A DNA stretch of 45,289 nucleotides from an uncultured Collinsella sp. (lineage in GTDB: Bacteria; Actinomycetota; Coriobacteriia; Coriobacteriales; Coriobacteriaceae). The stretch is from contig CABRNM010000012.1 of assembly GCA_902472315.1 (NCBI GenBank), positions 1 through 45,289 of the forward strand, read 5' to 3'. The notes beneath the pieces are model-generated. The model did no database searches and had not been told where the DNA came from. It saw only the letters and a list, made by a program, of their open reading frames with translations. Positions 1 to 7,884 of this stretch are shown here, piece by piece; positions within the stretch are counted from its first letter, which is position 1; each line of letters opens with the position of its first letter. The translations under genes and the position numbers were made by a program.

Positions 1-69
1 GGGGTCAGCCCGTGGGAGGCCAGGGCGCCGCTGACCGGTGGACGGCACCGAGCCGTGCGCTTGAACTGA
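1..69 (+). other. Unidentified 3' end of an upstream gene
   Basis: This very G+C-rich stretch precedes a strong terminator. One reading frame is open from base 1 to a TGA at 67-69, directly before the hairpin, so it could be the last 22 codons of a protein gene. It also contains a 7-bp inverted repeat (GGTCAGC near base 3, GCTGACC near base 29), so a structured RNA 3' end is possible. A resemblance to the 3' part of 5S rRNA was considered and not accepted, because the conserved loop E sequence is missing. No family is assigned. Confidence 0.25.
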
Positions 70-71
70 AG

Positions 72-103
72 AAGGGGGAGGCCTCGCGGCCTCCCCCTTT
101 TTT
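72..103 (+). terminator. Intrinsic terminator of the upstream gene
   Basis: A perfect 12-bp stem (AAGGGGGAGGCC / GGCCTCCCCCTT) with a TCGC tetraloop is followed by six T residues. It closes the transcript entering from the left and isolates coaE. Confidence 0.93.
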
Positions 104-170
104 GCGTTATATACGCGTTGTACTTTGGGATCTAGCTCCCCCGTATGCGCTCTTACTGTTTGGCTGTATT

Positions 171-201
171 TTGAGTCCTTCTAGTGTATTTGAGCGATAA
201 T
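171..201 (+). promoter_or_regulatory. Possible promoter for coaE
   Basis: A GATAAT hexamer at 196-201 (5/6 to TATAAT) lies about 28 bases before the coaE start. TTGAGT at 171-176 is the nearest -35 candidate, with a long 19-base spacer. Some promoter is needed here because a strong terminator precedes the gene, but the exact site is uncertain. Confidence 0.3.
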
Positions 202-229
202 TACTCGCATTGGCGTTAGGGAGGGCTTG

Positions 230-871
230 ATGTTTACCGTATTTGTCTTGGGCAATATTGCTTCGGGTAAGTCGACTGCCTGCCGCTATCTTGAGTCTCG
301 CGGCGCCATGCTCATTGATTTGGATAATCTCGCAAAATCGCTGTATGTGCCGGGCTCTGATATCGTCAATGCACTCGCGGATGAATTCGGTTGGGACATT
401 TTGGATGAGGATGGCGGCATTCGCCGCAGCATCCTCGCTTCTCGAGCTTTTGCTTCTCCTGATTCGGTCGCACGGCTCAATGGCATTGTGCATCCCGTTC
501 TCATTGAACAGCTTTCGCTTAGGATTCTCGATCCGGTTTGTTGTACGGTTTCATCTCCCCGTTATCCCTTTGCGGTGGTCGAGGTTTCTGCTCCGACTGG
601 TTTTGAGGATGCATTTGGCTTGGCTGATGAAATTCTGGTCATCAGCGCCCCTTTGTCAGTTCGTCGCGAGCGCGCTATTCAACGTGGCATGGAGCCATCT
701 GATTTCGATGCCCGTTCTGCTTGTCAGCCCGATGAGTCTGCGCTGTGCAATCTCGCTACAACGGTGATTGATAATGCCTCAGGCGATAATTCGCTCTTTG
801 AGCAGCTTGACTCATGGCTTGCCTGCCATGGGTTTATAGACACTGCGGATAAGGAGGATGCCGATGCCTAA
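230..871 (+). CDS. coaE: Dephospho-CoA kinase
   Basis: CoaE phosphorylates the ribose 3'-hydroxyl of dephospho-CoA with ATP, the last step of coenzyme A synthesis in the cytoplasm. The N-terminus carries a Walker A loop (GNIASGKST) right after the first beta strand. It is followed by the family pattern of a short helix and a LIDLDNLAK segment (usually D-x-D) and by NGIVHPVL, which matches the family's conserved H-P motif. At 213 residues it is close to the normal size. ATG 230 is preferred over TTG 227, since GGGAGG at 219-224 is then spaced 5 bases away. The C-terminal half is more divergent than usual for the family. It overlaps the next gene by 8 bases, suggesting translational coupling. 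Confidence 0.9.
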   Translation: MFTVFVLGNIASGKSTACRYLESRGAMLIDLDNLAKSLYVPGSDIVNALADEFGWDILDEDGGIRRSILASRAFASPDSVARLNGIVHPVLIEQLSLRILDPVCCTVSSPRYPFAVVEVSAPTGFEDAFGLADEILVISAPLSVRRERAIQRGMEPSDFDARSACQPDESALCNLATTVIDNASGDNSLFEQLDSWLACHGFIDTADKEDADA

Positions 872-1445
872 GACACGTTTCTTTGCGTGGTATCGCGTGG
901 CGCCACTTGCCGTTGTGTTCGTCTTCGGCCTTATTTCGCTCGTCTACTCGTATGCTCCTGCCGCCTTCTTTAAGCCTTTGTATCCGATTGACTACGAGGC
1001 GTATGTAAAGCAATCGAGCATTTCGCACAATCTTGATCCGTATCTGGTGTGTGCTGTCATAAAGTCTGAATCGAATTGGGATCCCGAGGCTGAGTCGAAT
1101 CAAGGCGCTCGGGGATTGATGCAGCTGATGCCTGAGACTGCCCAGGATATGATTGCCTTGGGTCTTGTCGATGGTAGTGAGTATTCAGCCGACAACCTTA
1201 ACGATCCCGCTACGAACATCGAGTTTGGCTGTGCGTATCTTTCGTATCTTCTAACGTATTTTAACGGGTCGACGGACAGCGCCATTGCCGCCTATAACGC
1301 CGGCATGGGCAATGTCGATGGATGGGCGCAGCAGAGCACGTCGCTTCATAATGCAATCACCTTTCCCGAGACGCAGGCGTATCTGATTCGTGTCAATAAT
1401 GCCTGGGTTCGCTACAAGACCCTCTATCCCGATCGGTTCGTATAG
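864..1445 (+). CDS. Lytic transglycosylase (SLT domain), membrane-anchored
   Basis: This is a peptidoglycan-cleaving lytic transglycosylase that would act outside the membrane on MurNAc-GlcNAc bonds. Residues about 10-30 form one hydrophobic segment, either a signal anchor or a signal peptide. The SLT domain covers about 45-185, with the catalytic glutamate in KSESNWDP, then GARGLMQLMPETA and AAYNAGMGNV, all hallmarks of the Slt70/MltC-like fold. At 193 residues it is a minimal one-domain enzyme. ATG 864 gives AAGGAGG (851-857) a 6-base spacing, whereas ATG 858 would touch the ribosome binding site. The start lies inside the end of coaE. A role in wall turnover or in insertion of envelope machines is inferred. 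Confidence 0.9.
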   Translation: MPKTRFFAWYRVAPLAVVFVFGLISLVYSYAPAAFFKPLYPIDYEAYVKQSSISHNLDPYLVCAVIKSESNWDPEAESNQGARGLMQLMPETAQDMIALGLVDGSEYSADNLNDPATNIEFGCAYLSYLLTYFNGSTDSAIAAYNAGMGNVDGWAQQSTSLHNAITFPETQAYLIRVNNAWVRYKTLYPDRFV

Positions 1446-1496
1446 GACTATGCCTGCCGCCTGCGTATACTGCAGATATATGAGTTAGGAGTATCC

Positions 1497-3737
1497 ATGG
1501 CGGAATTTGAAGTTGAGCGTGTTGGAGGAGAGCTCAAACGTTTTGGCGTTGAGGGCTCTGAGGTGCCGTTTAAGGTCGTGTCTCCATACGAGCCCGCTGG
1601 TTCCCAGCCTAAGGCCATTGAGTCGCTTGTGCAGGGTGTGAGGGACGGAGATCGCTATCAGGTTTTGCTGGGCGTGACTGGTTCGGGCAAGACCTTCACG
1701 ATGGCTAAGACTATTGAGGCCCTGGGGAAGCCGACGCTGGTTATGGCTCCCAATAAAACGCTTGCCGCTCAGCTTGCGAGCGAGCTCAAGGAATTCTTTC
1801 CTGACAACGCCGTGGTCTATTTTGTGTCGTACTACGATTACTATCAACCCGAAGCGTATGTGCCGCAAAGCGATACGTATATCGAGAAGGATTCCTCGAT
1901 TAACGAAGAAGTTGAGATGCTGCGACATCAGGCGACCGCATCGCTGCTATCTCGACGCGATGTGATCGTCGTCGCATCGGTCTCGTGTATCTATGGCATT
2001 GGCTCTCCCGAGGACTATGCGGGCCTAGCTCCGAACGTCGACAAGAAGGTGCCGCTCGAGCGCGATGACTTTATCCATGCGCTTATCGATATCCAGTACG
2101 ATCGCAATGACTATGATTTAGCACGTGGCACCTTCCGCGTGCGCGGCGATGTCGTCGACGTGTATCCACCCTATGCCGAGCATCCGTTGCGGTTTGAGTT
2201 CTTTGGCGACGAGGTTGAGCTGATTGCCGAGATCGACGAGGTTACCGGCGAGATGCTACGTGAGTACGAGGCCATTCCCGTGTGGCCGGCCTCGCACTAC
2301 GTGACTGAGAAGCCTAAGGTCAAAGCGGCTCTGAAATCGATCAGCGAAGAGTGCGAGAAGCGTGTGGCCGAGCTCAAGGCGACTGATAAGCTGCTCGAGG
2401 CACAGCGTCTGCAGCAGCGCACCGATTATGATCTTGAGATGCTCGAGACGATGGGCTTTTGCAACGGCATCGAGAACTACTCGCGTCATCTGGACGGTCG
2501 AAAACCGGGCGAGCCACCGTTTACCCTGATCGATTACTTTCCTAAGGACATGCTCTGCATCATCGATGAGAGCCATGTGACGGTGCCGCAGATCCGCGGC
2601 ATGCACGAAGGTGACCGCTCGCGTAAGGTGACGCTGGTGGAGCACGGTTTTCGTCTGCCTTCGGCACTCGATAACCGCCCGCTTCGTTTCGATGAGTTTG
2701 AGGCGAGGATTCCCCAGTTCATCTACGTCTCGGCTACGCCGGGCGACTATGAGCTGCGGGTTAGCCAGAACGACGTTGAGCAGATTATTCGTCCGACCGG
2801 TCTGCTCGACCCCAAGATCGATGTGCGTCCGGTTCGTGGACAGATTGACGATCTTGAGGACGAGATTCGCGAGCGCGTTGCCCGCAAGGAGCGCGTGCTG
2901 GTGACCACGCTCACCAAGCGCATGGCCGAGGACCTGACCGACCATCTGCTTGATGCCGGCATTAAGGTCAATTACATGCACTCCGATACAGCGACGATGG
3001 ACCGTGTCGAGATCCTGCGAACGCTGCGCGAGGGAAAGATTGATGTTCTCGTCGGCATCAACCTGCTCCGCGAGGGTCTGGACCTTCCCGAGGTCTCGCT
3101 GGTGGCAATTCTCGACGCTGACAAGGAAGGCTTCTTGCGCAACCGCCGTTCGTTGATTCAGACGATTGGCCGTGCGGCCCGTAATGCCGACGGCGAGGTC
3201 ATCATGTATGCAGACGTTGTGACCGATTCGATGAAAGAAGCCATCGAGGAGACGCAGCGCCGTCGCGAAATTCAGATGGCATATAACGAAGAGCATGGCA
3301 TTGTGCCCAAGACGGTCCGCAAGGCCATTAACGACATTTCGAGCTTTATTGCCGAGGCCGAAAAGACTGTGGGCTCGAAGGGACGCTCGAGAGGCGATTC
3401 ACTGGGTCACGGGGCGTTCTATACACCCGACGAAAACGGCGAGGGCGCCGCGCCGGAGACGGTGGCACCCGAGCAGACGCTTGCCGAGCAGCTGGAAGGG
3501 CTACCGCATGACGAGCTCGTGCGGATCGTCGAGACCATGGAGGAAGACATGCGTAATGCTTCCGCCGCCATGGACTTTGAGGAGGCAGCACGTCTGCGCG
3601 ATGCCGTCGTTCAGATTCGGGCGATGCTTGAGGGCGCATCTGAGGACGAGACGATCGAGCGCTTACGTTCGCAGGCCCGCAAGGGTTCCACTTTCGCATC
3701 GGGCAGAAAACGCCAGGGTGCACGGTTTAAGAAATAG
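1497..3737 (+). CDS. uvrB: UvrABC excinuclease subunit B
   Basis: UvrB is the damage-verifying helicase-like subunit of nucleotide excision repair. It is loaded by UvrA and then recruits UvrC. Walker A (GVTGSGKT) is at residues 59-66. The YYDYYQPEAYVP beta-hairpin that probes the DNA is near 113-125. The DEAD-like box D-E-S-H is at 357-360, and helicase motifs VI-like (QTIGRAARN) follow near 555. A C-terminal UVR coiled-coil (DFEEAARLRDAV) that docks UvrC lies at about 690-705. At 746 residues it is longer than the usual 660-700; the extra length is a low-complexity linker around 640-660 and a basic tail. TAGGAG lies a few bases before the ATG. No LexA-like box was found upstream. Confidence 0.97.
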   Translation: MAEFEVERVGGELKRFGVEGSEVPFKVVSPYEPAGSQPKAIESLVQGVRDGDRYQVLLGVTGSGKTFTMAKTIEALGKPTLVMAPNKTLAAQLASELKEFFPDNAVVYFVSYYDYYQPEAYVPQSDTYIEKDSSINEEVEMLRHQATASLLSRRDVIVVASVSCIYGIGSPEDYAGLAPNVDKKVPLERDDFIHALIDIQYDRNDYDLARGTFRVRGDVVDVYPPYAEHPLRFEFFGDEVELIAEIDEVTGEMLREYEAIPVWPASHYVTEKPKVKAALKSISEECEKRVAELKATDKLLEAQRLQQRTDYDLEMLETMGFCNGIENYSRHLDGRKPGEPPFTLIDYFPKDMLCIIDESHVTVPQIRGMHEGDRSRKVTLVEHGFRLPSALDNRPLRFDEFEARIPQFIYVSATPGDYELRVSQNDVEQIIRPTGLLDPKIDVRPVRGQIDDLEDEIRERVARKERVLVTTLTKRMAEDLTDHLLDAGIKVNYMHSDTATMDRVEILRTLREGKIDVLVGINLLREGLDLPEVSLVAILDADKEGFLRNRRSLIQTIGRAARNADGEVIMYADVVTDSMKEAIEETQRRREIQMAYNEEHGIVPKTVRKAINDISSFIAEAEKTVGSKGRSRGDSLGHGAFYTPDENGEGAAPETVAPEQTLAEQLEGLPHDELVRIVETMEEDMRNASAAMDFEEAARLRDAVVQIRAMLEGASEDETIERLRSQARKGSTFASGRKRQGARFKK

Positions 3738-3740
3738 CGA

Positions 3741-3782
3741 ACAGGCCCCGAGTTCCCTGTGGAGCTCGGGGCCTGTGGCTTT
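3741..3782. terminator. Terminator between convergent uvrB and FAD oxidoreductase gene
   Basis: A perfect 12-bp stem, ACAGGCCCCGAG at 3741-3752 and CTCGGGGCCTGT at 3765-3776, is followed on the plus strand by GGCTTTTG. It lies between two converging genes, so it may serve both directions, although the T-rich tail favours the plus strand. Confidence 0.8.
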
Positions 3783-3802
3783 TGCGCGCTGGAATTCGTG
3801 CG

Positions 3803-5443
3803 TTAGAGGTCTGCGATCAGGGCTTCGGCACAACGGATGCCGTCGGTGGCCGCGCTCATGATACCGCCGGCATATCCAGCTCCCTCACCACAAGGGTAGA
3901 GACCCGGGGTCGACACGGCATGGCACGATCGGTCTCGGGTGACAGTGACCGGTGAGCTCGAACGAGTCTCCACGCCGGTAAGAACGGCATCGGGGCGGTC
4001 ATAGCCATGCAGTTTCTTACCGAGCAGGGGGATTCCCAAACGAAGCGATTCGACGATATGCTGCGGCAGGGCTTCGTCGATCGCCGTCCAGGTCACACCA
4101 AGTGGATAGGTTGGTTTTACCTTTCCGGGTGCCGTGCTGGCGCGTCTCGCAAGGAAATCTCCGACGAGCTGTGCCGGCGCGTTCCAGTTGGAGCCACCCA
4201 GGCGATAGGCGGCTCGCTCGCAGGCGCGCTGGAGCTCAATGCCTGCGAGCGGATCATCGCCGGGAAGGTCGTCAGGTGTGACGTTGACGAGTAGGGCGGC
4301 ATTCGCGTTTCGTCCGTCGCGGGCATTGAGGCTGGCACCGTTGACGCACAGATGGCCCTGCTCGGAAGAAGCCGCGACAACCTGTCCGCCGGGGCACATG
4401 CAAAACGAGAACACGCTGCGGCCGTTGGGGAGATGGGCGACAAGCTTGTAGGGGGCTGCTCCGAGTGCCGGGTGCCCCGCCGAAGGGCCATATTGGGCAC
4501 GGTCGATGTCGCGCTGTGGATGCTCGATGCGCACGCCCATGGCGAAGGTCTTTTGCGCGAGGGCGATGTTATGTTTTTTGAGAAGCTCGAATACGTCGCG
4601 GGCGGAATGGCCGCAGGCGAGAATGAGGTGCTTTGTGGCGATTGTCTCGCTTGTGGTTCCTTGGGGCGGTTGGACATCGACGCCGGTGATGGCGCCAGAT
4701 CCATCGGTTCGAATATTGACGAGCTTTGTTCGATAGCGGACGGTTCCGCCGAGCTGCTCGATGCGCTGAGAAATGTTGGTGACGACGGTGGGGAGGATGT
4801 CGGAGCCAATGTGCGGCTTGGCGTCCCACAGGATGTCGCGAGGTGAGCCCGCTTCGACGAAGGTCTCAAGAATCAGTCGATGGGCAGGGTTCTTGGTTCC
4901 CGTGTTGAGCTTGCCGTCCGAGAAGGTCCCTGCGCCGCCCAGGCCAAATTGGATATTGCTTTCGGGGTCGAGGATACGCTCCTTAAGAAAGAGATCAATC
5001 GCTTCCGAGCGGCGAAGTGCGGGGTCGCCGCGCTCGATAAGCATGGGCTTCAGACCCGCTTCGGCAAGAGTGAGCGCGGCGAAAAGGCCAGCGCATCCGG
5101 CACCGACGACGACGGGGCGCTCTTTGGGTGCGCCGGAAACGGGGGAGGGGAATGAAGGAGCCTCGTCGTCTACCATGCGGATGCGCGAGCGGTTACGCTC
5201 GGCGACGCGGTCGACCATCTCCTGCTCGAGTCGGGAACTTGTCAGCTCAACTCGAAAGCTCAAAATAAAATGGACATCTCGCTTTTTACGGGCGTCGATT
5301 GACTTGCGATGGAGCTCAATGGCTTTAATCTGGGAATCCTCGCATCGCAGGGCTCGTTTGACGGCGCATCTACCAATAGCAAGGCAGGCAGTTTCGTCGC
5401 CGGCCTCATCGAGTGACGCGTGGACTTGGGTGATTTCGATCAT
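3803..5443 (-). CDS. FAD-dependent oxidoreductase, COG2509-type uncharacterised dehydrogenase
   Basis: This 546-residue protein belongs to the family of uncharacterised FAD-dependent dehydrogenases (COG2509-like). Residues 1-95 form an N-terminal domain rich in basic residues. The Rossmann dinucleotide loop VVVGAGCAGL is at about 111-120, followed by the FAD-ribose acidic residue in LIERG. The family motifs FGLGGAGTFSDGKLNT and, at the C-terminus, GLYPCGEGAGYAGGIMSAA are visible. The substrate is unknown. ATG 5443 is chosen because AAGGAGA lies directly upstream at good spacing; the frame stays open further upstream, but the sequence there is not protein-like. It lies downstream of another flavoprotein gene and may be cotranscribed with it. 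Confidence 0.85.
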   Translation of the reverse strand: MIEITQVHASLDEAGDETACLAIGRCAVKRALRCEDSQIKAIELHRKSIDARKKRDVHFILSFRVELTSSRLEQEMVDRVAERNRSRIRMVDDEAPSFPSPVSGAPKERPVVVGAGCAGLFAALTLAEAGLKPMLIERGDPALRRSEAIDLFLKERILDPESNIQFGLGGAGTFSDGKLNTGTKNPAHRLILETFVEAGSPRDILWDAKPHIGSDILPTVVTNISQRIEQLGGTVRYRTKLVNIRTDGSGAITGVDVQPPQGTTSETIATKHLILACGHSARDVFELLKKHNIALAQKTFAMGVRIEHPQRDIDRAQYGPSAGHPALGAAPYKLVAHLPNGRSVFSFCMCPGGQVVAASSEQGHLCVNGASLNARDGRNANAALLVNVTPDDLPGDDPLAGIELQRACERAAYRLGGSNWNAPAQLVGDFLARRASTAPGKVKPTYPLGVTWTAIDEALPQHIVESLRLGIPLLGKKLHGYDRPDAVLTGVETRSSSPVTVTRDRSCHAVSTPGLYPCGEGAGYAGGIMSAATDGIRCAEALIADL

Positions 5444-5469
5444 CGAGGTCTCCTTAGATGCAAGAAAGA

Positions 5470-5493
5470 GGCCGCCCGGTGTCCCAGACGGCC
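5470..5493 (-). terminator. Possible weak terminator or attenuator between the two flavoprotein genes
   Basis: Read on the minus strand, GGCCGTC and GGGCGGCC can pair, with one G-T pair, around a short loop. TCTTTCTT follows. The stem is moderate and the T run is interrupted, so partial readthrough is likely. A TATAAT hexamer on the minus strand at 5512-5507 could be a -10 box for the downstream gene, but no convincing -35 was found. Confidence 0.4.
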
Positions 5494-5522
5494 CGAATGC
5501 GTTTTGATTATAGACTGCGCGG

Positions 5523-6794
5523 CTATAGGCTGCTTGCAGCGCGAATACCCGAGATCCAAGCCCACGCAAGGTTGAAACCGCCGCAATCGGCATCGATGTC
5601 GAGCGCCTCGCCGCAGACGTAAAGCGGGGCTCCAACTGTGGCATTTGCGCGAAGGCCGGGTGCCGATACGCTCTCGATGGATATACCGCCGCGCGTGACC
5701 TGCGCCGAACGCTCCTCTGTCGTTCCCTCGACGAGCAGCTTAAAGTGCTTGAGGATTGAGACCAGATGGATGACGTCGTGCGACCCGGGGTGGCACTGTT
5801 CGAATGCGGTGCAGACAACGTGAGAGAACTGCGGGGCAAGCATACCGTCGAGCCAGCGGGGGTCGCGGGGTGAAAAGCCGCCGAGCAACTCAACTCGCTG
5901 GTTGAGCATATCGAGCAACTCGTCTTTGGAGAGGTCGGGGAAAACGTCGAGCAGAATCGTGTCGCCGCGCTGGACGCGACGGGAGAGGTTAAAGGCGGCA
6001 ACGCCCGAGATGCCAAAGGTTCGGAAGAGCACTTCGCCGTCTTCGCGCCAGAGCTCCTCGTGATTGCGGGTGAGCATCAAGCGGGCGCGAACGCGCAGGC
6101 CATCCAGTGTCTTGAGCGCGGTTTGGTCGCCGAAGACCGATGCCGACACAGGGCAGAGGACGGGTTGCTGCGGTGTGAGAGGAAGATTGAACGTCTTCGC
6201 GATGTCGGCAGGGTTGCCGCCCGTAGCGATCATTACGGCCTTTGCCTGCAGCGTCTCGTTCTTGCGAGGGGTGTCGGCGAGCGCCTTCCGAAGCGAGCGG
6301 ACCTCCGTTTTTCGGTCGTCGTGCTTTTTTGCCTTGAGTGCTCGCGCGGGACGGTCTATTTGGAGTGCCCAGCCCTCGGGGGTTTTGAATGCCGAGGCAA
6401 CGTTTGCTCCACAGATCAAGGTGATACCCAGGTGATTGCAAGCGTTGAGAAATGCATCGCGCACCGATTCGGCACGAAGGGAGCGCGGATACAGCCGGCC
6501 CTCCTCGGAGGTCGTCATGATGCCCAGCGAGGAGAAGAAACTGCCGAGCTCTTGCTCGGGCTGGGGACCCATGACGGATTCGACGAATGCGGGGCGGTTG
6601 TACCGCTGGAAATCAATTGATTCGTTGGAAAGGTTGCAGCGGCCGTTGCCGGTCGCAAGGAGTTTAAGGCCGCAGGCAACATCGCGCTCAACGATGCAGA
6701 CGCTTTTGCCTGCGCGTGCGGCCGTAATGGCGGCGGCGAGACCCGAGGCCCCGCCGCCGATTGCCAAGACGTCATAGGAGGCGTTTGTGTTCAC
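5523..6794 (-). CDS. NAD(P)/FAD-dependent oxidoreductase of the HI0933/BaiN family
   Basis: This 423-residue flavoprotein resembles HI0933/YhiN proteins. BaiN of Clostridium scindens, linked to reductive bile acid dehydroxylation, belongs to this family, but the function of most members is unknown. The FAD-binding loop IGGGASGLAAA is at about residues 12-22. The family signatures CGLKLLATGNGRCNLSN (about 41-57) and, near the C-terminus, CGEALDIDADCGGFNLAWAW are present and mark the family firmly. The start is a GTG that directly follows the TAA of the upstream mrp-like gene, with no strong ribosome binding site, so translation is probably coupled. A bile acid role should not be assumed from homology alone. 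Confidence 0.88.
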   Translation of the reverse strand: MNTNASYDVLAIGGGASGLAAAITAARAGKSVCIVERDVACGLKLLATGNGRCNLSNESIDFQRYNRPAFVESVMGPQPEQELGSFFSSLGIMTTSEEGRLYPRSLRAESVRDAFLNACNHLGITLICGANVASAFKTPEGWALQIDRPARALKAKKHDDRKTEVRSLRKALADTPRKNETLQAKAVMIATGGNPADIAKTFNLPLTPQQPVLCPVSASVFGDQTALKTLDGLRVRARLMLTRNHEELWREDGEVLFRTFGISGVAAFNLSRRVQRGDTILLDVFPDLSKDELLDMLNQRVELLGGFSPRDPRWLDGMLAPQFSHVVCTAFEQCHPGSHDVIHLVSILKHFKLLVEGTTEERSAQVTRGGISIESVSAPGLRANATVGAPLYVCGEALDIDADCGGFNLAWAWISGIRAASSL

Positions 6795-7625
6795 TTAGGC
6801 CTCGGCGGTCTCGTGCGGGGCAATGGCCTCGACGGCAGAGACGGCCTGGGGCAGCATACGTGCGGGCAGTGCGGTCTCAACCTCTCCCTTATCGCAGGCT
6901 TCGGCGAGTGCCGGATTGATGGGAAGCTGCCCCAGGATCTCGAGGTTGTAACGCTCGGCGACCTCGGGGAGCTTGCTCTTGCCAAAGACTTCGATCTTCT
7001 TGCCGCAATCGGGGCACTCGATATAGCTCATGTTTTCGACGATTCCCAGAATGGGGACGTTCATCTTCTCGGCCATGTTGACCGCCTTGGCGACGATCAT
7101 CGAGACCAGATCCTGCGGGCTCGTGACGATGACGATGCCATCGACGGGCAGCGACTGGAAGACCGTGAGGGCGACGTCGCCCGTTCCCGGAGGCATGTCG
7201 ACCAGCAGGTAGTCGATGGGGCCCCATGAGGTTTCGCTCCAGAACTGCCTGATGGCACCCGCGATAACCGGACCGCGCCAGAGGACGGGGTCGGTTTCGT
7301 TTTGGAGCAGCAGGTTAGAGCTCATAACCTTGACGCCGTGCTCGGAGATTTCGGGCAGCATAAGGTTGCCGAGGGCATGGACGTGACGTCCACTCATGCC
7401 GAACATCTTAGGGATAGAGGGGCCGGTAATATCGGCATCGAGGACGCCGACCTTGTGACCGTGGCGGGCAAGCTCGGTGGCGATGGCGCCGGTGACGAAT
7501 GACTTGCCGACGCCGCCCTTACCGGAAAGCACGGCGATAACGCGCTTGACCTCGGACAGCGTATTCTCCTCAAATTGCGACGGCGACGTTTGCCCGCCGG
7601 CTGCCTGTGCGTGCTCGCAACCCAT
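6795..7625 (-). CDS. mrp: Mrp/NBP35-family P-loop ATPase (iron-sulfur carrier type)
   Basis: This is a 276-residue Mrp/ApbC-type ATPase. The family binds and transfers Fe-S clusters to apoproteins in the cytoplasm. The deviant Walker A loop GKGGVGKS lies at about residues 35-42 and the switch region VLDADITGPSIPKMFG follows. LVDMPPGTGD is the Walker B region. The paired cysteines in ECPDCGKK are the C-x-x-C that bridges an Fe-S cluster in dimers. ATG 7625 has AAAGGAGT 6 bases upstream. The reading frame extends another 130 codons upstream, but that part runs through the intergenic region and lacks protein character. It probably heads a three-gene minus-strand unit with the two flavoproteins. 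Confidence 0.92.
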   Translation of the reverse strand: MGCEHAQAAGGQTSPSQFEENTLSEVKRVIAVLSGKGGVGKSFVTGAIATELARHGHKVGVLDADITGPSIPKMFGMSGRHVHALGNLMLPEISEHGVKVMSSNLLLQNETDPVLWRGPVIAGAIRQFWSETSWGPIDYLLVDMPPGTGDVALTVFQSLPVDGIVIVTSPQDLVSMIVAKAVNMAEKMNVPILGIVENMSYIECPDCGKKIEVFGKSKLPEVAERYNLEILGQLPINPALAEACDKGEVETALPARMLPQAVSAVEAIAPHETAEA

Positions 7626-7680
7626 GTTTGACTCCTTTGTATATGTTGGGGCCTGAGCCCCGCGGTGTGACACGAGCGTC

Positions 7681-7686
7681 ATTGTA
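7681..7686 (-). promoter_or_regulatory. Possible -10 box of the mrp promoter
   Basis: Read on the minus strand this is TACAAT, 5/6 to the consensus, about 56 bases before the mrp start. No good -35 hexamer lies at 16-18 bases, so the assignment is weak. Confidence 0.35.
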
Positions 7687-7810
7687 CCCTCGTTTGCGAG
7701 CGGGAGACATTCATGATGCGTGACAGGCGATCGACGGTATTCGAAAGTACGGACCGAGCGTGCAGTCTGCGGCGTCAGACAACGCAAAAGGTCTGCGAAT
7801 CTTGTATTAC

Positions 7811-7822
7811 GAACATCTGTGC
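7811..7822. promoter_or_regulatory. LexA-box-like site upstream of uvrA
   Basis: GAAC-ATCT-GTGC differs by one base from the GAAC-N4-GTTC core of Gram-positive and actinobacterial LexA boxes. It lies 63 bases before the uvrA start and 14 bases before a TAAACT hexamer at 7836-7841 that could be its -10 box. uvrA is an SOS gene in many bacteria, which makes the placement sensible. Binding is inferred. Confidence 0.4.
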
Positions 7823-7884
7823 GCGTCGAGTGCGCTAAACTCATCGTCAGTGTGATTTGAAGTTGTAGGAGGCAAGGAGCTTCC

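Noticed and set aside
1..40. Resemblance to the 3' end of 5S rRNA (GTGGGAG...CGCCGC)
   Set aside because: The nearly universal loop E sequence (GAGAGTAGG-type) is not present and the following bases do not fit, so the match is probably chance.
5443..6016. N-terminal extension of the COG2509-type oxidoreductase into the neighbouring gene
   Set aside because: The extension would overlap the BaiN-like gene by about 500 bases; a good ribosome binding site marks ATG 5443.
5523..6794. Assigning bile acid dehydroxylation from BaiN similarity
   Set aside because: The HI0933 family is broad and no other bai gene is in the window.
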